The notes: generated from the letters alone by a model not told the origin. Positions 51,504 through 60,378 are shown, counted from the first letter of the stretch. The stretch is DNA of 64,000 nt from Nonomuraea muscovyensis (GCF_014207745.1 NZ_JACHJB010000003.1:124001-188000), one strand, 5' to 3'. A program made the numbers and translations.

Positions 51504-52595
51504 ATGACCCGTTACCTCGCGAAGTGGTGGACCGTCGCCGTGCCCAGCCTGGCCCTCCTGGCCCTCGTGCTGTCATGGGGACGCGACCTGTCGACCTCGG
51601 GGGCGATCGTGCTGGCCGTCATCCTGGCCGGAGCGGTACTGGCCGCCGTGCACCATGCCGAGGTGATCGCGCACCGGGTCGGCGAGCCGTTCGGGTCGCT
51701 GGTGCTCGCGGTGGCGGTCACCGTGATCGAGGTGGCGCTCATCGTCAGCCTGATGATCTCCGGGGGCGAGCGGACGGCGACGCTGGCCCGCGACACCGTG
51801 TTCGCCGCCGTGATGATCACCTGTAACGGCATCATCGGGCTGTCGCTGCTCAGCGGCACGCTTCGGCGGCGGACCGCGCTGTTCAACGCCGAGGGCAGCG
51901 GCGGCGCCCTCGCGGCCGTCGCCACGCTGAGCACGCTGAGCCTCGTCCTGCCGACGTTCACCACCAGCGCGAAAGGGCCCGCCTTCTCTCCCGCCCAGCT
52001 CGCTTTCGCGGCGGTGGGATCGCTCGCCCTGTACGGCCTGTTCGTGCTCACCCAGACCGTACGGCACCGCGACTACTTCCTGCCCGTCCCCAGGGACGGC
52101 AGGCCGGTCAGCGAGGAGGAGCACGCGCCCACGCCGAGCGGGCGGACCACGCTGGTCAGCCTCGGGATGCTGCTGGTGGCGCTCGTCTCGGTCGTCGGCC
52201 TGGCCAAGGTCGAGTCGCCGGTCATCGAGACCACGGTGCGCGCCGCCGGCCTGCCGCAGTCCGTGGTGGGCGTGGTGATCGCCCTGCTCGTGCTGCTGCC
52301 GGAGACCCTGGCCGCCGTCAGGGCCGCCCGGCGCGACCAGATCCAGGTGAGCCTCAACCTCGCCCTGGGCTCCGCGATGGCCAGCATCGGGCTGACGATC
52401 CCGACCATCGCGGTGTCGTCCATCTGGTTGCAGGGGCCGCTGGTGCTCGGGCTGGGCGGCACGCACATGGTGTTGCTCGGGCTGACGTTCGTCGTCACGA
52501 CGCTCACCGTGGTGCCGGGGCGGGCGACTCTGCTGCAGAGCGGGGTGCACCTCGTGCTGTTCGCCGCGTTCCTGTTCCTCGCGATCAGCCCCTGA
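51504..52595 (+). CDS. Calcium:proton antiporter (CaCA/ChaA type)
   Basis: 363 residues, about 11 helices. The two alpha-repeat motifs are LAVAVTVIEVALIVSLMISG in the first half and LLPETLAAVRAARRDQIQVS followed by LALGSAMASIGLTIPTIAV in the second, each with the conserved Glu. This is the CAX/ChaA layout for Ca2+ or Na+/K+ export against protons. ATG 51504 (MTRYLAKWW) is preferred; ATG 51450 would add 18 polar residues. Converges with the ABC permease, 8 bp apart. Confidence 0.87.
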   Translation: MTRYLAKWWTVAVPSLALLALVLSWGRDLSTSGAIVLAVILAGAVLAAVHHAEVIAHRVGEPFGSLVLAVAVTVIEVALIVSLMISGGERTATLARDTVFAAVMITCNGIIGLSLLSGTLRRRTALFNAEGSGGALAAVATLSTLSLVLPTFTTSAKGPAFSPAQLAFAAVGSLALYGLFVLTQTVRHRDYFLPVPRDGRPVSEEEHAPTPSGRTTLVSLGMLLVALVSVVGLAKVESPVIETTVRAAGLPQSVVGVVIALLVLLPETLAAVRAARRDQIQVSLNLALGSAMASIGLTIPTIAVSSIWLQGPLVLGLGGTHMVLLGLTFVVTTLTVVPGRATLLQSGVHLVLFAAFLFLAISP

Positions 52596-52603
52596 GGCCC
52601 CGG

Positions 52604-53347
52604 CTACACGCCCTTGCGCATGGCACGGTTGCCGAGGATGAGACCGACGGCGGCGACCAGGGCCGCGGCGGCCGTGCCGGACAGGACGGACAGGTCGGTG
52701 AGGTTGCCCGCGAACAGGGCGCGCTGCGCCTCCACGATGTACGAGATCGGGTTGAGCTGCCCGACCACCCGCAGCCAGTCAGGTCCGGAGTCCATCGGCA
52801 GCAGCACGCCCGACAGCAGGAGCAGCGGGAAGAGCAGCGTCTGCGTGACGATGTAGAAGAGCGTGCCACTGGGCGCCGACTTGAAGGCCAGGACGAACGA
52901 CAGGGCGCCCAGCCCGATCCCGAACAGCACCAGCAGCGCCAGCCCCGCCAGCACGCCCGCCAGGTGCAGCCGGAACCCCAGCGGCACCGCCAGCGCGATG
53001 ATCAGCACCGACTGGCAGAGCAGGACCGCCATCTCCTTCATCGTCCTGCCCACCAGCATGGCCGTGCGGTTGACCGGCGTGACCATCAGCCGCTCCAGCG
53101 ACCCGCCGAGCAACTCGACCAGCAGCGTGTAGCCCGCCGCCATCGGCCCTGACAGGCACATCATCACGAGGATGCCCGGCACGAACCACTGCCAGGACGA
53201 GCCGATCGCCCCGTCCAGCAGCGACCCGAACAGGAACAGGAACAGCAGTGGCTGCCCCATCTCGAACAGCAGCCCGACCGGTTCGCGCAGCGAGGGCCTG
53301 ACCTCGCGGGTGAAGACGGTGGCGGTGTCACGCAGGAATGTCGTCAT
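52604..53347 (-). CDS. ABC-2 exporter permease (DrrB-like)
   Basis: 247 residues with six membrane helices. LREPVGLLFEMGQPLLFLFL, the loop LLGGSLERLMVTPVNRTAML and the C-terminal QLNPISYIVEAQRALFAGN are diagnostic of DrrB-type drug/antibiotic ABC permeases. The start at 53347 lies 20 bp inside the end of the ATPase gene, so translation is coupled. Likely exports an antibiotic or glycolipid. Confidence 0.9.
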   Translation of the reverse strand: MTTFLRDTATVFTREVRPSLREPVGLLFEMGQPLLFLFLFGSLLDGAIGSSWQWFVPGILVMMCLSGPMAAGYTLLVELLGGSLERLMVTPVNRTAMLVGRTMKEMAVLLCQSVLIIALAVPLGFRLHLAGVLAGLALLVLFGIGLGALSFVLAFKSAPSGTLFYIVTQTLLFPLLLLSGVLLPMDSGPDWLRVVGQLNPISYIVEAQRALFAGNLTDLSVLSGTAAAALVAAVGLILGNRAMRKGV

Positions 53348-54278
53348 CGGTGAGGCTTCTCCCGGTCAGAGTGAGGAACACGTCGTCGAGCGTCGGTCGG
53401 GTGGTCTCCGCGCCGGTGACCTTGATGCCGGCCTCCTCCAGCGCGCGCAGGTACTCGGGCAGGGCGGCGGGGGCGTTGGCGACGCGCACCCGCACGGTCG
53501 TCGCCTCGGCCGTGGCGTCGCCGTCGGCGAGTGACACGCAGGCGGCCGCCTCCTGCTCGGTGCGGGTGGTGATCGTGATGTGGTCGCCGGCCAGGTCGTT
53601 CTTGAGCCGGTCGGCCGTGCCGTCCGCGATGATGCGGCCGCCGTTGATGATCACCACCCGTTCGGCCATGCTGTCGGCCTCCTCCAGGTAGTGGGTGGTC
53701 AGGAAGATCGTCGTGCCGTACGCCTCGCGCAGCCGCAGGATGTGCGTCCAGATCTCGGCGCGGCTCCTGGGGTCGAGGCCGGTGGACGGTTCGTCCAGGA
53801 AGAGCAGGCTCGGGCGGTGGACCAGGCCGAGCGCGATGTCGAGGCGGCGGCGCTGGCCGCCGGACAGCGTGCCGGGCTTGCGCCGCGCCAGGGGCCGCAG
53901 CTCCAGCAGGTCGAGCAGTTCGTCGGCACGCCGGCCCGCCTCCGGCGTGGTCAGTCCGTAGCAGCGGCCCTGCGTGACGAGCTCGTCGCGGACGAGGAAG
54001 TTCTCGCCGGCGCTGCTCCGCTGGCCGACGTAGCCGATGCGCCCGCGCACCTTGGCGGGGTCGCGGCGCACGTCGTGGCCGGCCACGACGGCGGTGCCGG
54101 AGCTCGGGGGCAGCAGGGTGGTGAGCATGCGCAGCGTGGTGGACTTGCCCGCGCCGTTCGGGCCCAGGAAGGCGACCAGTTGCCCGGCCGCCACATCGAG
54201 GTCGATGCCGCGGACGGCCTCGACGGTCTCGTTCTTCTTCATCGTGAACACTCGGGTCAGGCCCCGGGCGTGGATCAT
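53328..54278 (-). CDS. ABC exporter ATPase (DrrA-like)
   Basis: 316 residues. Walker A GPNGAGKSTTLRML, signature LSGGQRRRLDIALGL, Walker B LLFLDEPSTGLDPRS and switch TTHYLEEADSMAE. The C-terminal regulatory tail ends TRPTLDDVFLTLTGRSL, the DrrA-type conserved segment. ATG at 54278 with CGGAGGAG upstream. Pairs with the permease 52604-53347. The promoter lies in the 249-bp gap shared with the GH25 gene. Confidence 0.92.
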   Translation of the reverse strand: MIHARGLTRVFTMKKNETVEAVRGIDLDVAAGQLVAFLGPNGAGKSTTLRMLTTLLPPSSGTAVVAGHDVRRDPAKVRGRIGYVGQRSSAGENFLVRDELVTQGRCYGLTTPEAGRRADELLDLLELRPLARRKPGTLSGGQRRRLDIALGLVHRPSLLFLDEPSTGLDPRSRAEIWTHILRLREAYGTTIFLTTHYLEEADSMAERVVIINGGRIIADGTADRLKNDLAGDHITITTRTEQEAAACVSLADGDATAEATTVRVRVANAPAALPEYLRALEEAGIKVTGAETTRPTLDDVFLTLTGRSLTDDDIPA

Positions 54279-54527
54279 GGCCGTTCTCCTCCGGGCATGG
54301 CGAATAACCCCTTGGGGGAGGGGTGCCGGGGTTTGTGGGTCGCAGCCATCTTGCGCACGCCGAACGCGGCTTGGCAAACGCGAACATGACATTCATATAT
54401 CGCTCTGACCTGCGAAAACAACGTAGTCAGCGGAAGGTCCGGGTGGCCTTTACCGAGCCGCTGAAATGCGCTTTCCGCCGTCTCGGAGTTTTTTCGATAA
54501 CGGTGGACGGGAACGGCTTGCGGGCAT
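54279..54527. promoter_or_regulatory. Divergent intergenic region with AACCCC/GGGGTT dyad
   Basis: 249 bp between the DrrA-like gene and the GH25 gene. AACCCC (about 54306) and GGGGTT (about 54328) can pair over 16 nt. TTGGCA (54370) with TATATC (about 54396) resembles a plus-strand promoter. No coding frame fits this stretch. Confidence 0.35.
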
Positions 54528-55589
54528 ATGTCGCGTTCCGCGATGATCACCGGCGTGAAGCGTCAGTGGTGGTATGGAGTGGCCGGCGTGGCCGTCGCGG
54601 TGGGGCTGGCGGGGAGCGCGCAGGCGGCTCACGGAGCCGTACGGGCCGCCGACGGACTCGCCGGGGTGGACGTGAGCAACTGGACCGGCGAGGTCGACTG
54701 GGCCGCCGTCACCTCGGGCGGCGGGAAGTTCGCGTTCGTGCACGCGACCGAGGGAACCGACTACCGCAACCCCAGGTTCGAGGCACAGCACGGCGGCGCG
54801 GCGGCGGCCGGGCTGCTGCGCGGCGCCTACCACTTCGCCCAGCCGCACGAGTCGGACGGCGCCGCCCAGGCCGACCACTTCCTCGCGGGCGGCGGCGCGT
54901 GGCGGTCCGACGGCACGACGCTGCCCGGCGTCCTCGACCTGGAGGACAACCCCTACCGCGACCGCAACGGCAAGAACGCCTGCTACGACCTGTCCCCGGC
55001 CGACATGGTCACCTGGATCAAGGCGTTCACCACGCGCTACCGCAAGGCCACCGGGCGGCACGCGATCATCTACACCACCACGAGCTGGTGGCGCACCTGC
55101 ACGGGCGACTCGACGGCGTTCAGGGCCAACCCGCTCTGGCTGGCCCGCTGGGGCACCGACCCGGGCGAACTGCCCAAGGCGTGGAAGAAGCACACGTTCT
55201 GGCAGTCGGCCGAGAAGGGGACTCTCGCCGGCGGGCAGAACTCGTTCAACGGCACCCAGGCCGAGCTGGAGGACCTGGCCCACCCGCCCGCCGAGGTGAC
55301 CGTCTCGGGGCAGGCCAGGGACCGCAGGCACTACCGCGTCACGGTGGCCAACACCGGCCCGCACCCGGTGACGAAGATCAAGATCTCCGGCCGCGCGTAC
55401 GGCGGGCAGCGCGTGGTGGGCGCTCCCGGATGCAGGTTCAGCGGTACGGCGGTGCGGTGCGAGGTCGGCGAGCTGAAGCGGGGCCAGCGGGTCACGTTCA
55501 CCTTCACCACCAAGCCCAGGTCGGCCAAGGGCGCCGTGGGCATGCGATTCGCCGTCGGCACCGTCGAACTCGACCTGCGCGCGTCATAG
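54528..55589 (+). CDS. Secreted GH25 lysozyme (muramidase) with C-terminal extension
   Basis: 353 residues. Signal peptide of about 35 residues, then GH25 domain (residues 40-240): GVDVSNWTGEVDWAAV (catalytic Asp), FVHATEGTDYRNP (catalytic Glu region), GVLDLEDNPY and IYTTTSWWRTCTG. Residues 250-353 form a beta-rich CARDB/DUF11-like domain (VTVSGQARDRRHYRVTVANT). Cuts the MurNAc-GlcNAc bond of peptidoglycan. The start is uncertain: ATG 54528 and ATG 54543 are both weak in ribosome site. Next to a NlpC/P60 hydrolase. Confidence 0.9.
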   Translation: MSRSAMITGVKRQWWYGVAGVAVAVGLAGSAQAAHGAVRAADGLAGVDVSNWTGEVDWAAVTSGGGKFAFVHATEGTDYRNPRFEAQHGGAAAAGLLRGAYHFAQPHESDGAAQADHFLAGGGAWRSDGTTLPGVLDLEDNPYRDRNGKNACYDLSPADMVTWIKAFTTRYRKATGRHAIIYTTTSWWRTCTGDSTAFRANPLWLARWGTDPGELPKAWKKHTFWQSAEKGTLAGGQNSFNGTQAELEDLAHPPAEVTVSGQARDRRHYRVTVANTGPHPVTKIKISGRAYGGQRVVGAPGCRFSGTAVRCEVGELKRGQRVTFTFTTKPRSAKGAVGMRFAVGTVELDLRAS

Positions 55590-55715
55590 CGGCCGGGTGC
55601 TTCCCGGCGCGTGTCGTCTCGTAGCGCCGGGGCGATTCCGACGCGTGCGCGTCCTTTGACGCGATAGGGCAGGATCTCTCGGAGGGGTGCTGTCGGCGCG
55701 AGGGGAGCGGGCGGG

Positions 55716-56261
55716 GTGTCGGTGCGGCGCCGGGCGGCCTTGACGCGCCGGATCCTGGCGGGCGCCGTGCTCCTGCTCGCCGCCACGGCATCCGTGCCGC
55801 TGCGGCCGTACGCGCCGTCGCAGGTCGTCGTCGCCGTCGCGCTGGACGTCGAGGGGCGCGGCATCGTCTACTCGTGGGGCGGCGGGCACGCCGACGAGCC
55901 GGGGCCCTCGACGGGCACCTGCCGCGGCTACACGGGCCGCATCCTGCCCTGCCCGGCCATCCGGACCGTGGGGCTGGACTGCTCGGGCTTCACTCGGTGG
56001 GTGTACGCGCTCGCACACGGGCGCGACGTGCTCGGGCCGGGCACCACCGACGACCACGTGCGCCGGATGCGGCGGGTGGGCTCGCCGGTGCCGGGCGACC
56101 TGGTGTTCTTCGGCAAGGTGACGAAGAAGCGCCTCCGGACCCACCATGTCGGGATCTACCTGGGCGGCGGCAGGATGGTCAACGCCCCCGAGACCGGGGC
56201 CGTCGTGCGGGTGGACCGGATCGACCAGGTCAAGGGCTTCGCGGGCTTCTACCGCCTCTGA
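55716..56261 (+). CDS. NlpC/P60-family cell-wall peptidase
   Basis: 181 residues. N-terminal signal anchor (RRILAGAVLLLAATASVPL). Peptidase domain with the catalytic Cys in GLDCSGFTRWVYALA, the PGDLVFFGK loop, and catalytic His in THHVGIYLGGG. A short unusual insert with GTCRGYTGRILPCPA, containing two cysteines, precedes the catalytic Cys and may form a disulfide loop. GTG at 55716 behind AGGGGAG. Cleaves D-Glu/meso-DAP-type peptide bonds. Probably secreted. Confidence 0.88.
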   Translation: MSVRRRAALTRRILAGAVLLLAATASVPLRPYAPSQVVVAVALDVEGRGIVYSWGGGHADEPGPSTGTCRGYTGRILPCPAIRTVGLDCSGFTRWVYALAHGRDVLGPGTTDDHVRRMRRVGSPVPGDLVFFGKVTKKRLRTHHVGIYLGGGRMVNAPETGAVVRVDRIDQVKGFAGFYRL

Positions 56262-56353
56262 GCGGGCCCCGCGCGGGTACTTGACCAGCGTTATGGGTGT
56301 AACGCGGGTTGTGTTGCGAAAAATGAGAGACCCGAGGGCTAATCTGTGCCGCT

Positions 56354-56557
56354 ATGGACAGGCGATGGGTCGGCCCCGACGGTCTTGAGATCGTTCCCGC
56401 TTTCCGGGAGGGGCGTCAGGTGCTGAGGGTGAGCCGCGACGGACGTTTCGTGACCGACTGCGTGTCCGTCGCGCAGGTGGCCCGCCTGGTCGATCTGGCA
56501 GACCTCTGCGAGGTCATCGCGCTGCCCTCGCGGCGGGGGTTCGAGGCCGTCGGATGA
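56354..56557 (+). CDS. Small conserved-type hypothetical protein, 67 residues
   Basis: MDRRWVGPDGLEIVPAFREG is followed by VSRDGRFVTDCVSVAQVARL, ending in DLCEVIALPSRRGFEA. It has one Cys pair and no membrane segment. The -10-like TAATCT at 56340-56345, 8 nt before the ATG, suggests a leaderless transcript. It lies 56 bp before tRNA-Thr and is not recognised, but it is well formed, with codon use like its neighbours. Confidence 0.7.
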   Translation: MDRRWVGPDGLEIVPAFREGRQVLRVSRDGRFVTDCVSVAQVARLVDLADLCEVIALPSRRGFEAVG

Positions 56558-56593
56558 GTTCGCATCATCGCTGAGGGGCGTGTATGGTTACAC

Positions 56594-56613
56594 CTGTCCG
56601 CAGCGCCGGACAG
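56594..56613 (+). other. Hairpin abutting tRNA-Thr
   Basis: CTGTCCG and CGGACAG arms with a 6-nt loop end at the base preceding the tRNA 5' nucleotide (56614). It could be a 5' leader processed by RNase P or part of the tRNA promoter region. Confidence 0.45.
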
Positions 56614-56686
56614 GCCCCTATAGCTCAGTCGGCAGAGCGTCTCCATGGTAAGGAGAAGGTCAACGGTTCGATTCCGTTTGGGGGCT
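56614..56686 (+). tRNA. tRNA-Thr(GGT)
   Basis: 73 nt. Acceptor arms GCCCCTA and TGGGGGC pair fully with one G-U. D-arm TAGCTCAGTCGGCAGAGC, anticodon loop ATGGTAA with anticodon GGT between TCTCC and GGAGA, and T-arm with TTCGATT. Discriminator T. The CCA end is not encoded (CGCA follows). A terminator lies 16 bp downstream. Confidence 0.95.
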
Positions 56687-56701
56687 CGCAGCCTGAACAG
56701 A

Positions 56702-56737
56702 AAACGCCCGACCTGCTTGTCGCAGGGTCGGGCGTTT
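56702..56737 (+). terminator. Rho-independent-like terminator after tRNA-Thr
   Basis: Perfect 12-bp arms AAACGCCCGACC and GGTCGGGCGTTT with a 12-nt loop. The 3' arm ends in TTT, followed by CGC. Confidence 0.85.
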
Positions 56738-56798
56738 CGCGTTCAGCACGGCTGCCGTGCGATCTCCCGGCGATCGCTCAGCTCCGTGGGCGGCGCTG

Positions 56799-57119
56799 TC
56801 ACGCGCCCGGGGCTCGATACTCCACCTCCTGCCTCGCGGCCTCGTCGATCTCCTCCGGCGTCAGCAGGACCACCGTCCTCGTCCGCGCTCCGCCGGCTGC
56901 CGACGTCGTGAGGCCCACAGCGGCCGAGGCGACGTTGCCGGGCAGGTCGACGATGACGTAGACGTCGTTCTCGCCGAACGCGAAGTAGAACTGCTCGACC
57001 CGGCCGCCGACGCTTTCCGCCATGCGTTCCACCGCCTGGCGGCGCGTGGTGCCTCCGTCTCGCAGCAGCCCCTTGAGGCCGTCGACGGTGTAGCTCGCCT
57101 GGATGAGGTATTTGGGCAT
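56799..57119 (-). CDS. GYD-domain protein
   Basis: 106 residues. The opening MPKYLIQASYTVDGLKGLL and the central QFYFAFGENDVYVIVDLPGN are the GYD/DUF family ferredoxin-like fold, related to stress-responsive A/B barrels and antibiotic biosynthesis monooxygenases. The C-terminus is LLTPEEIDEAARQEVEYR. ATG behind GGGGAGGGGTTCGACC. The role is not known; many are in stress or heme-type oligomers. Convergent with the tRNA-Thr terminator. Confidence 0.84.
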   Translation of the reverse strand: MPKYLIQASYTVDGLKGLLRDGGTTRRQAVERMAESVGGRVEQFYFAFGENDVYVIVDLPGNVASAAVGLTTSAAGGARTRTVVLLTPEEIDEAARQEVEYRAPGA

Positions 57120-57363
57120 GGTCGAACCCCTCCCCGTGTCACCGCTCCGGTGGGAACGGCACGAATGCGGTCACGTGGACGGAGTTCTCGGCTTCGGTTG
57201 ACGGTAAGCCCAGCCGGTGTACTGATTTCCGCCTGGCGGTGCACGGGACTCCGCCGATCGGACCGTCGGCGCCCCGCATCCTCAGTAGAGGATTTATCCG
57301 ATCTTGTCGCCATCTTGTCGATACGATCGTGTCTCGGTCACCGCCTCGAGACAGGGGATCGCC

Positions 57364-58614
57364 GTGTCCCAGTCATCTGGATACGCCTACGCCCATGGGG
57401 CGCTGGCCCGCACCGCGTTCGACATGGGCGAGGTGGCCGGGTGCCTGAGGGCGGTCCGCCAGATCATCGAGAGAGACTGCGCCCTGCCCACCGGGTCGCT
57501 CGGCTGGGCCGCCGAGATGCAGCGAAGGTCGTACGGGCAGCAGCTCAAGAGCTGGCTGGACGAGATCGACTACGGCGTCAAGGAGGCCGAGGCCATCGGG
57601 GAGCGGGCGGCGGTGACGGATCGCAAGTACGTCGGCGCGGAGTCCGCCCAGGTGCGCAACCTGCTCCGCACGATGGGATGGGCTCCCGACGCCGCGGGCC
57701 GGTTCCGCGAGCAGCCGGCGGTGGCGGCGGTCCACTACGACGCCACGTCCACGACCGGGACGGCGTGGCTGCCGAAGGTGCTGATGGGGGCGGGGTTCCT
57801 TGGCGTGGGATTCGACGCCCACGCGCTGCGGACCAACCCCGAATGGCGGGCTCTGACACGCGAGAAGCGGCGGGCCGGCAGGCAGGTCAACGCCATCCAC
57901 ACGCTCCGCCACGCGACCGACGGAGTCGGCGAGGCCCTCCGGCGCGGGCTCCCGGGCGACCCCAAGAGCTGGAACGTCTACCACGACGGCAAGGGCTGGC
58001 GGGCCTACCAGTCGCAGTCGGCGGTCCTGAGCCGGTCGACCACCAGCGTGCTGACCCAGGCCAGGCGCTTCTCGCTGGCGGCGATCACCGCGGCCGTGGT
58101 CTGGGACCTGCTCGTCATCCCGTCGGACGAGGTGCTCAACCGGGTCGCCAACGCCTGGGACGAGATCCACCGCATGTGCCGCCAACTGTTCGGCAGCGAC
58201 CTGCCCGCCATCCAGGAAGCGGCGATGGCGGTCTGGGACGGTCCGGCGATGAACGCCGCCGACCAGCGCCTCCTCGGCCTGATCTACGGCGGGCACGATC
58301 TCGCCGACTACGCCAAGCATGTCTCCGAGCGCATCGGCGGCCTCATCGAGCAGCTCAACACCCTGCACAAGGCGGTGTTCTGGATCTCCGCCTCCACGGT
58401 CGCCCTGCTCGCCGCCCATGCCATGCTGTCGTTCATCCCCGCGGCGCGGGTCGTGGCCGAGATGCTCGGCCGCACGCTGACCTCGCTGGCGCTCGTGGCG
58501 GCGAACCTCGTGCCCGCCCTGGTCGCGAGCCAGTTGGTGGGCTCGCTGAAGATGAACGTCCCGTCACGGGTGTTCCCCCGCCTGGGGGTCTACGGGTTCA
58601 TCCCCGCTCCCTGA
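57364..58614 (+). CDS. Uncharacterised 416-residue protein with membrane segments
   Basis: The GTG at 57364 behind AGGGGATCGCC begins MSQSSGYAYAHGALARTAFD. Residues 1-110 are helical and amphipathic, like a WXG-type or T7SS-target helical bundle. The middle (residues 120-260) contains KVLMGAGFLGVGFDAHAL and HDGKGWRAYQS. The second half has hydrophobic segments (RRFSLAAITAAVVWDLLVIP; AVFWISASTVALLAAHAML; LTSLALVAANLVPALVASQL) separated by amphipathic helices. Family not recognised. The membrane-plus-helical-bundle design recalls secreted-effector or pore-forming proteins. ATCTTGTCG repeated at 57301 and 57312 marks the promoter region. Confidence 0.72.
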   Translation: MSQSSGYAYAHGALARTAFDMGEVAGCLRAVRQIIERDCALPTGSLGWAAEMQRRSYGQQLKSWLDEIDYGVKEAEAIGERAAVTDRKYVGAESAQVRNLLRTMGWAPDAAGRFREQPAVAAVHYDATSTTGTAWLPKVLMGAGFLGVGFDAHALRTNPEWRALTREKRRAGRQVNAIHTLRHATDGVGEALRRGLPGDPKSWNVYHDGKGWRAYQSQSAVLSRSTTSVLTQARRFSLAAITAAVVWDLLVIPSDEVLNRVANAWDEIHRMCRQLFGSDLPAIQEAAMAVWDGPAMNAADQRLLGLIYGGHDLADYAKHVSERIGGLIEQLNTLHKAVFWISASTVALLAAHAMLSFIPAARVVAEMLGRTLTSLALVAANLVPALVASQLVGSLKMNVPSRVFPRLGVYGFIPAP

Positions 58615-58634
58615 CGCCCGCCCCGGCTCCCCGG

Positions 58635-59090
58635 TCAGCAGGTCACGTAGGCGCGGCTCGACCGGCCCCAGCTGCACGTGTCGATCTTCTTCAGGTCGGC
58701 GGCCCGGTAGACGCCGGCGGTGTCGCCGGTGTTGTTCCACACGTACCAGCCGCGCCCCCAGTACAGGACGGTCGAGGTGTCGGTGCCCTTGCCGGACCTG
58801 ACGGTGACGCTCCTGCCCGGCCGGAGGGTGAAGCGGGGGAAGCGGTACTTGAAGCCGTTCTTGTCGCGCAGGATCCACTTCTCCAGCTGGATCGGCGCCC
58901 GGGTGGTGTTCTTCAGGACGGCGTACTCCCCGTTGAGGCTGGCGTTGCCGCCGCGGTCGGACCCGGGGCTGTCGTAGTGGACCTTCGTGAACTGCACGGC
59001 CGGAGCCGCCGCGCGGGCCGCGGGAGTGAGGGCGAGCAGGGCCGCCGCCGCCGTGCCGGCGGCGAGGATGGCGCGACGATTCAAGCGCAT
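58635..59090 (-). CDS. Secreted lamin-tail-domain protein
   Basis: 151 residues. Signal peptide RRAILAAGTAAAALLALTPA. Mature part is a single LTD fold: FTKVHYDSPGSDRGGNASLN, EYAVLKNTTRAPIQLEKWIL, RDKNGFKYRFPRFTLRPGRS and the closing GRGWYVWNNTGDTAGVY. Possible C-terminal disulfide (DTCSWG and VTC). ATG at 59090 after AAGGACACCCAG. Converges with the 416-residue gene. LTD proteins are often attached to or interact with extracellular nucleases; here it stands alone. Confidence 0.87.
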   Translation of the reverse strand: MRLNRRAILAAGTAAAALLALTPAARAAAPAVQFTKVHYDSPGSDRGGNASLNGEYAVLKNTTRAPIQLEKWILRDKNGFKYRFPRFTLRPGRSVTVRSGKGTDTSTVLYWGRGWYVWNNTGDTAGVYRAADLKKIDTCSWGRSSRAYVTC

Positions 59091-59265
59091 CTGGGTGTCC
59101 TTCTGCGGGGGAGATCTCAGGGCAAGACAGCACAGAGGACGTGCGGGTGGCGGCGTCGGTTGGCAGGGGAGGCCGCTTGCGTTGGGGTTCCAGGAGCGGC
59201 GACGATTCCGCCCGCCCGCCCCGGGTAGCGGTCCCGGCGACATCGGGCGTACCGAAGGAGGGGCC

Positions 59266-60003
59266 ATGGCACGGCCGCTGACCACCGCCGCCGGCGCGGC
59301 CCTGGGGGCCGTCTTCAACCTGGTGGCGCACCTGCGGCGGGGCCGGCCCCTGCACCCCGCGGGGCTGCTCTTCGACGCCGAGCTGCGCCTGCACGGCACC
59401 GGCCGCACCTGGGGGTCCCCGTTCCTCGACGAGCGGATGACGCTGCGAGGGGCGGCCCGGCTGTCTCGCTCCGCCGGGCTGCCGCCGCCGCTGCCCGACA
59501 TCCTCGGCATCGCCCTGCGCTGGGAGCAGGACGGCCTCAGGCCCGAACTGCTCCTGGCCACCACCGGTCACACCGTGCTCGGCCGCCGCCTGCTGCGGCC
59601 CGCCACCCGGTGGGCGCCCGGCATGTACGGCTCGTTGTTCCCCTACGAGGCGGCCGGTCGGCGGGTCCTGATCGGGGCGTTGCCGCAGGCGGATCGGCCC
59701 CTGCCCGCCCGCTTCGACGCGCTCGCCCGGGAGGTGGAGCGGGCGCCGGTCCCGATCGACCTCCTCGTCGCGACGCCGGCGGGGCCGTGGCGGCTCTTCG
59801 GCCAGGTCCGGCTCCTCCCGCCGGCCAGGCCGGACGCCGCCGCGCCGACCCGGTTCAACCCGCTCCGTCATCCCGTCCCGGGGCTGCGCCCGGCGGGGTG
59901 GCTCCAGCGCGTGCGCGGGTCCGTGTACGACGCCGCGCAACGGGTGCCGGACCACGCGGGCGAGGTGTCCCCGCGGGACCGCGCCGGTTCGCACCCGTGG
60001 TGA
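59266..60003 (+). CDS. Uncharacterised cytoplasmic protein, 245 residues
   Basis: ATG behind GAAGGAGGGGCC. No signal or membrane segment. Contains FNLVAHLRRGRPLHPAGLLF, LPPPLPDILGIALRWEQDG and LFPYEAAGRRVLIGALPQA; a Phe/Tyr- and Arg-rich protein resembling catalase-related/phosphodiesterase-annotated actinobacterial proteins. The name phosphodiesterase is from memory of similar sequences, not from a catalytic motif I can see. Lies between the LTD gene and tRNA-Met. Confidence 0.7.
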   Translation: MARPLTTAAGAALGAVFNLVAHLRRGRPLHPAGLLFDAELRLHGTGRTWGSPFLDERMTLRGAARLSRSAGLPPPLPDILGIALRWEQDGLRPELLLATTGHTVLGRRLLRPATRWAPGMYGSLFPYEAAGRRVLIGALPQADRPLPARFDALAREVERAPVPIDLLVATPAGPWRLFGQVRLLPPARPDAAAPTRFNPLRHPVPGLRPAGWLQRVRGSVYDAAQRVPDHAGEVSPRDRAGSHPW

Positions 60004-60233
60004 CACGCTGGTACGCTGGCCCGCACTCCGACCCCGGTTCGCGGGCCGGCCGGGGCTCCACCGGCGGATGAGCCCCACCAGGAATGCCCGCGGGGTCCGC
60101 CGTTGTTGTGTTCGGTAGTCGGGTGTTCTTCAGGCATACTGGGAGCACCCTCGCCCGATCAGGCGAAGTACAGATGTGCTTCCCGGTTCGGGTATCCTCT
60201 ACGGGGCCGGGTCGTTTCCCGCACCGGCTTCCA
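60004..60233 (+). promoter_or_regulatory. Gap upstream of tRNA-Met with tRNA promoter
   Basis: 230 bp. CATACT (60135-60140) with TTCGGT (60112-60117) at 17-bp spacing is a likely promoter; TATCCT (60193-60198) is another -10 candidate. No protein-coding frame. Confidence 0.45.
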
Positions 60234-60307
60234 GGCGGAGTAGCTCAGTCAGGCAGAGCAAACGGCTCATAATCGTTGTGTCGCCGGTTCAAGTCCGGCC
60301 TCCGCTA
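60234..60307 (+). tRNA. tRNA-Met(CAT), elongator type
   Basis: 74 nt. Acceptor GGCGGAG pairs with CTCCGCT (G-U at position 1:72), discriminator A. D-arm TAGCTCAGTCAGGCAGAGC, anticodon stem AACGG/TCGTT with loop CTCATAA and anticodon CAT, T-arm GCCGGTTCAAGTCCGGC. No encoded CCA. rpmG follows 71 bp downstream. The absence of initiator features (no C1-A72, no three GC pairs in the anticodon stem) supports elongator Met. Confidence 0.94.
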
Positions 60308-60378
60308 CTGCCCCATCCCAGGTCGATCGGCCTGGGCATGGGCATGTCCTAGTCCCAAACGTAGAAAGGCACTCCCAC

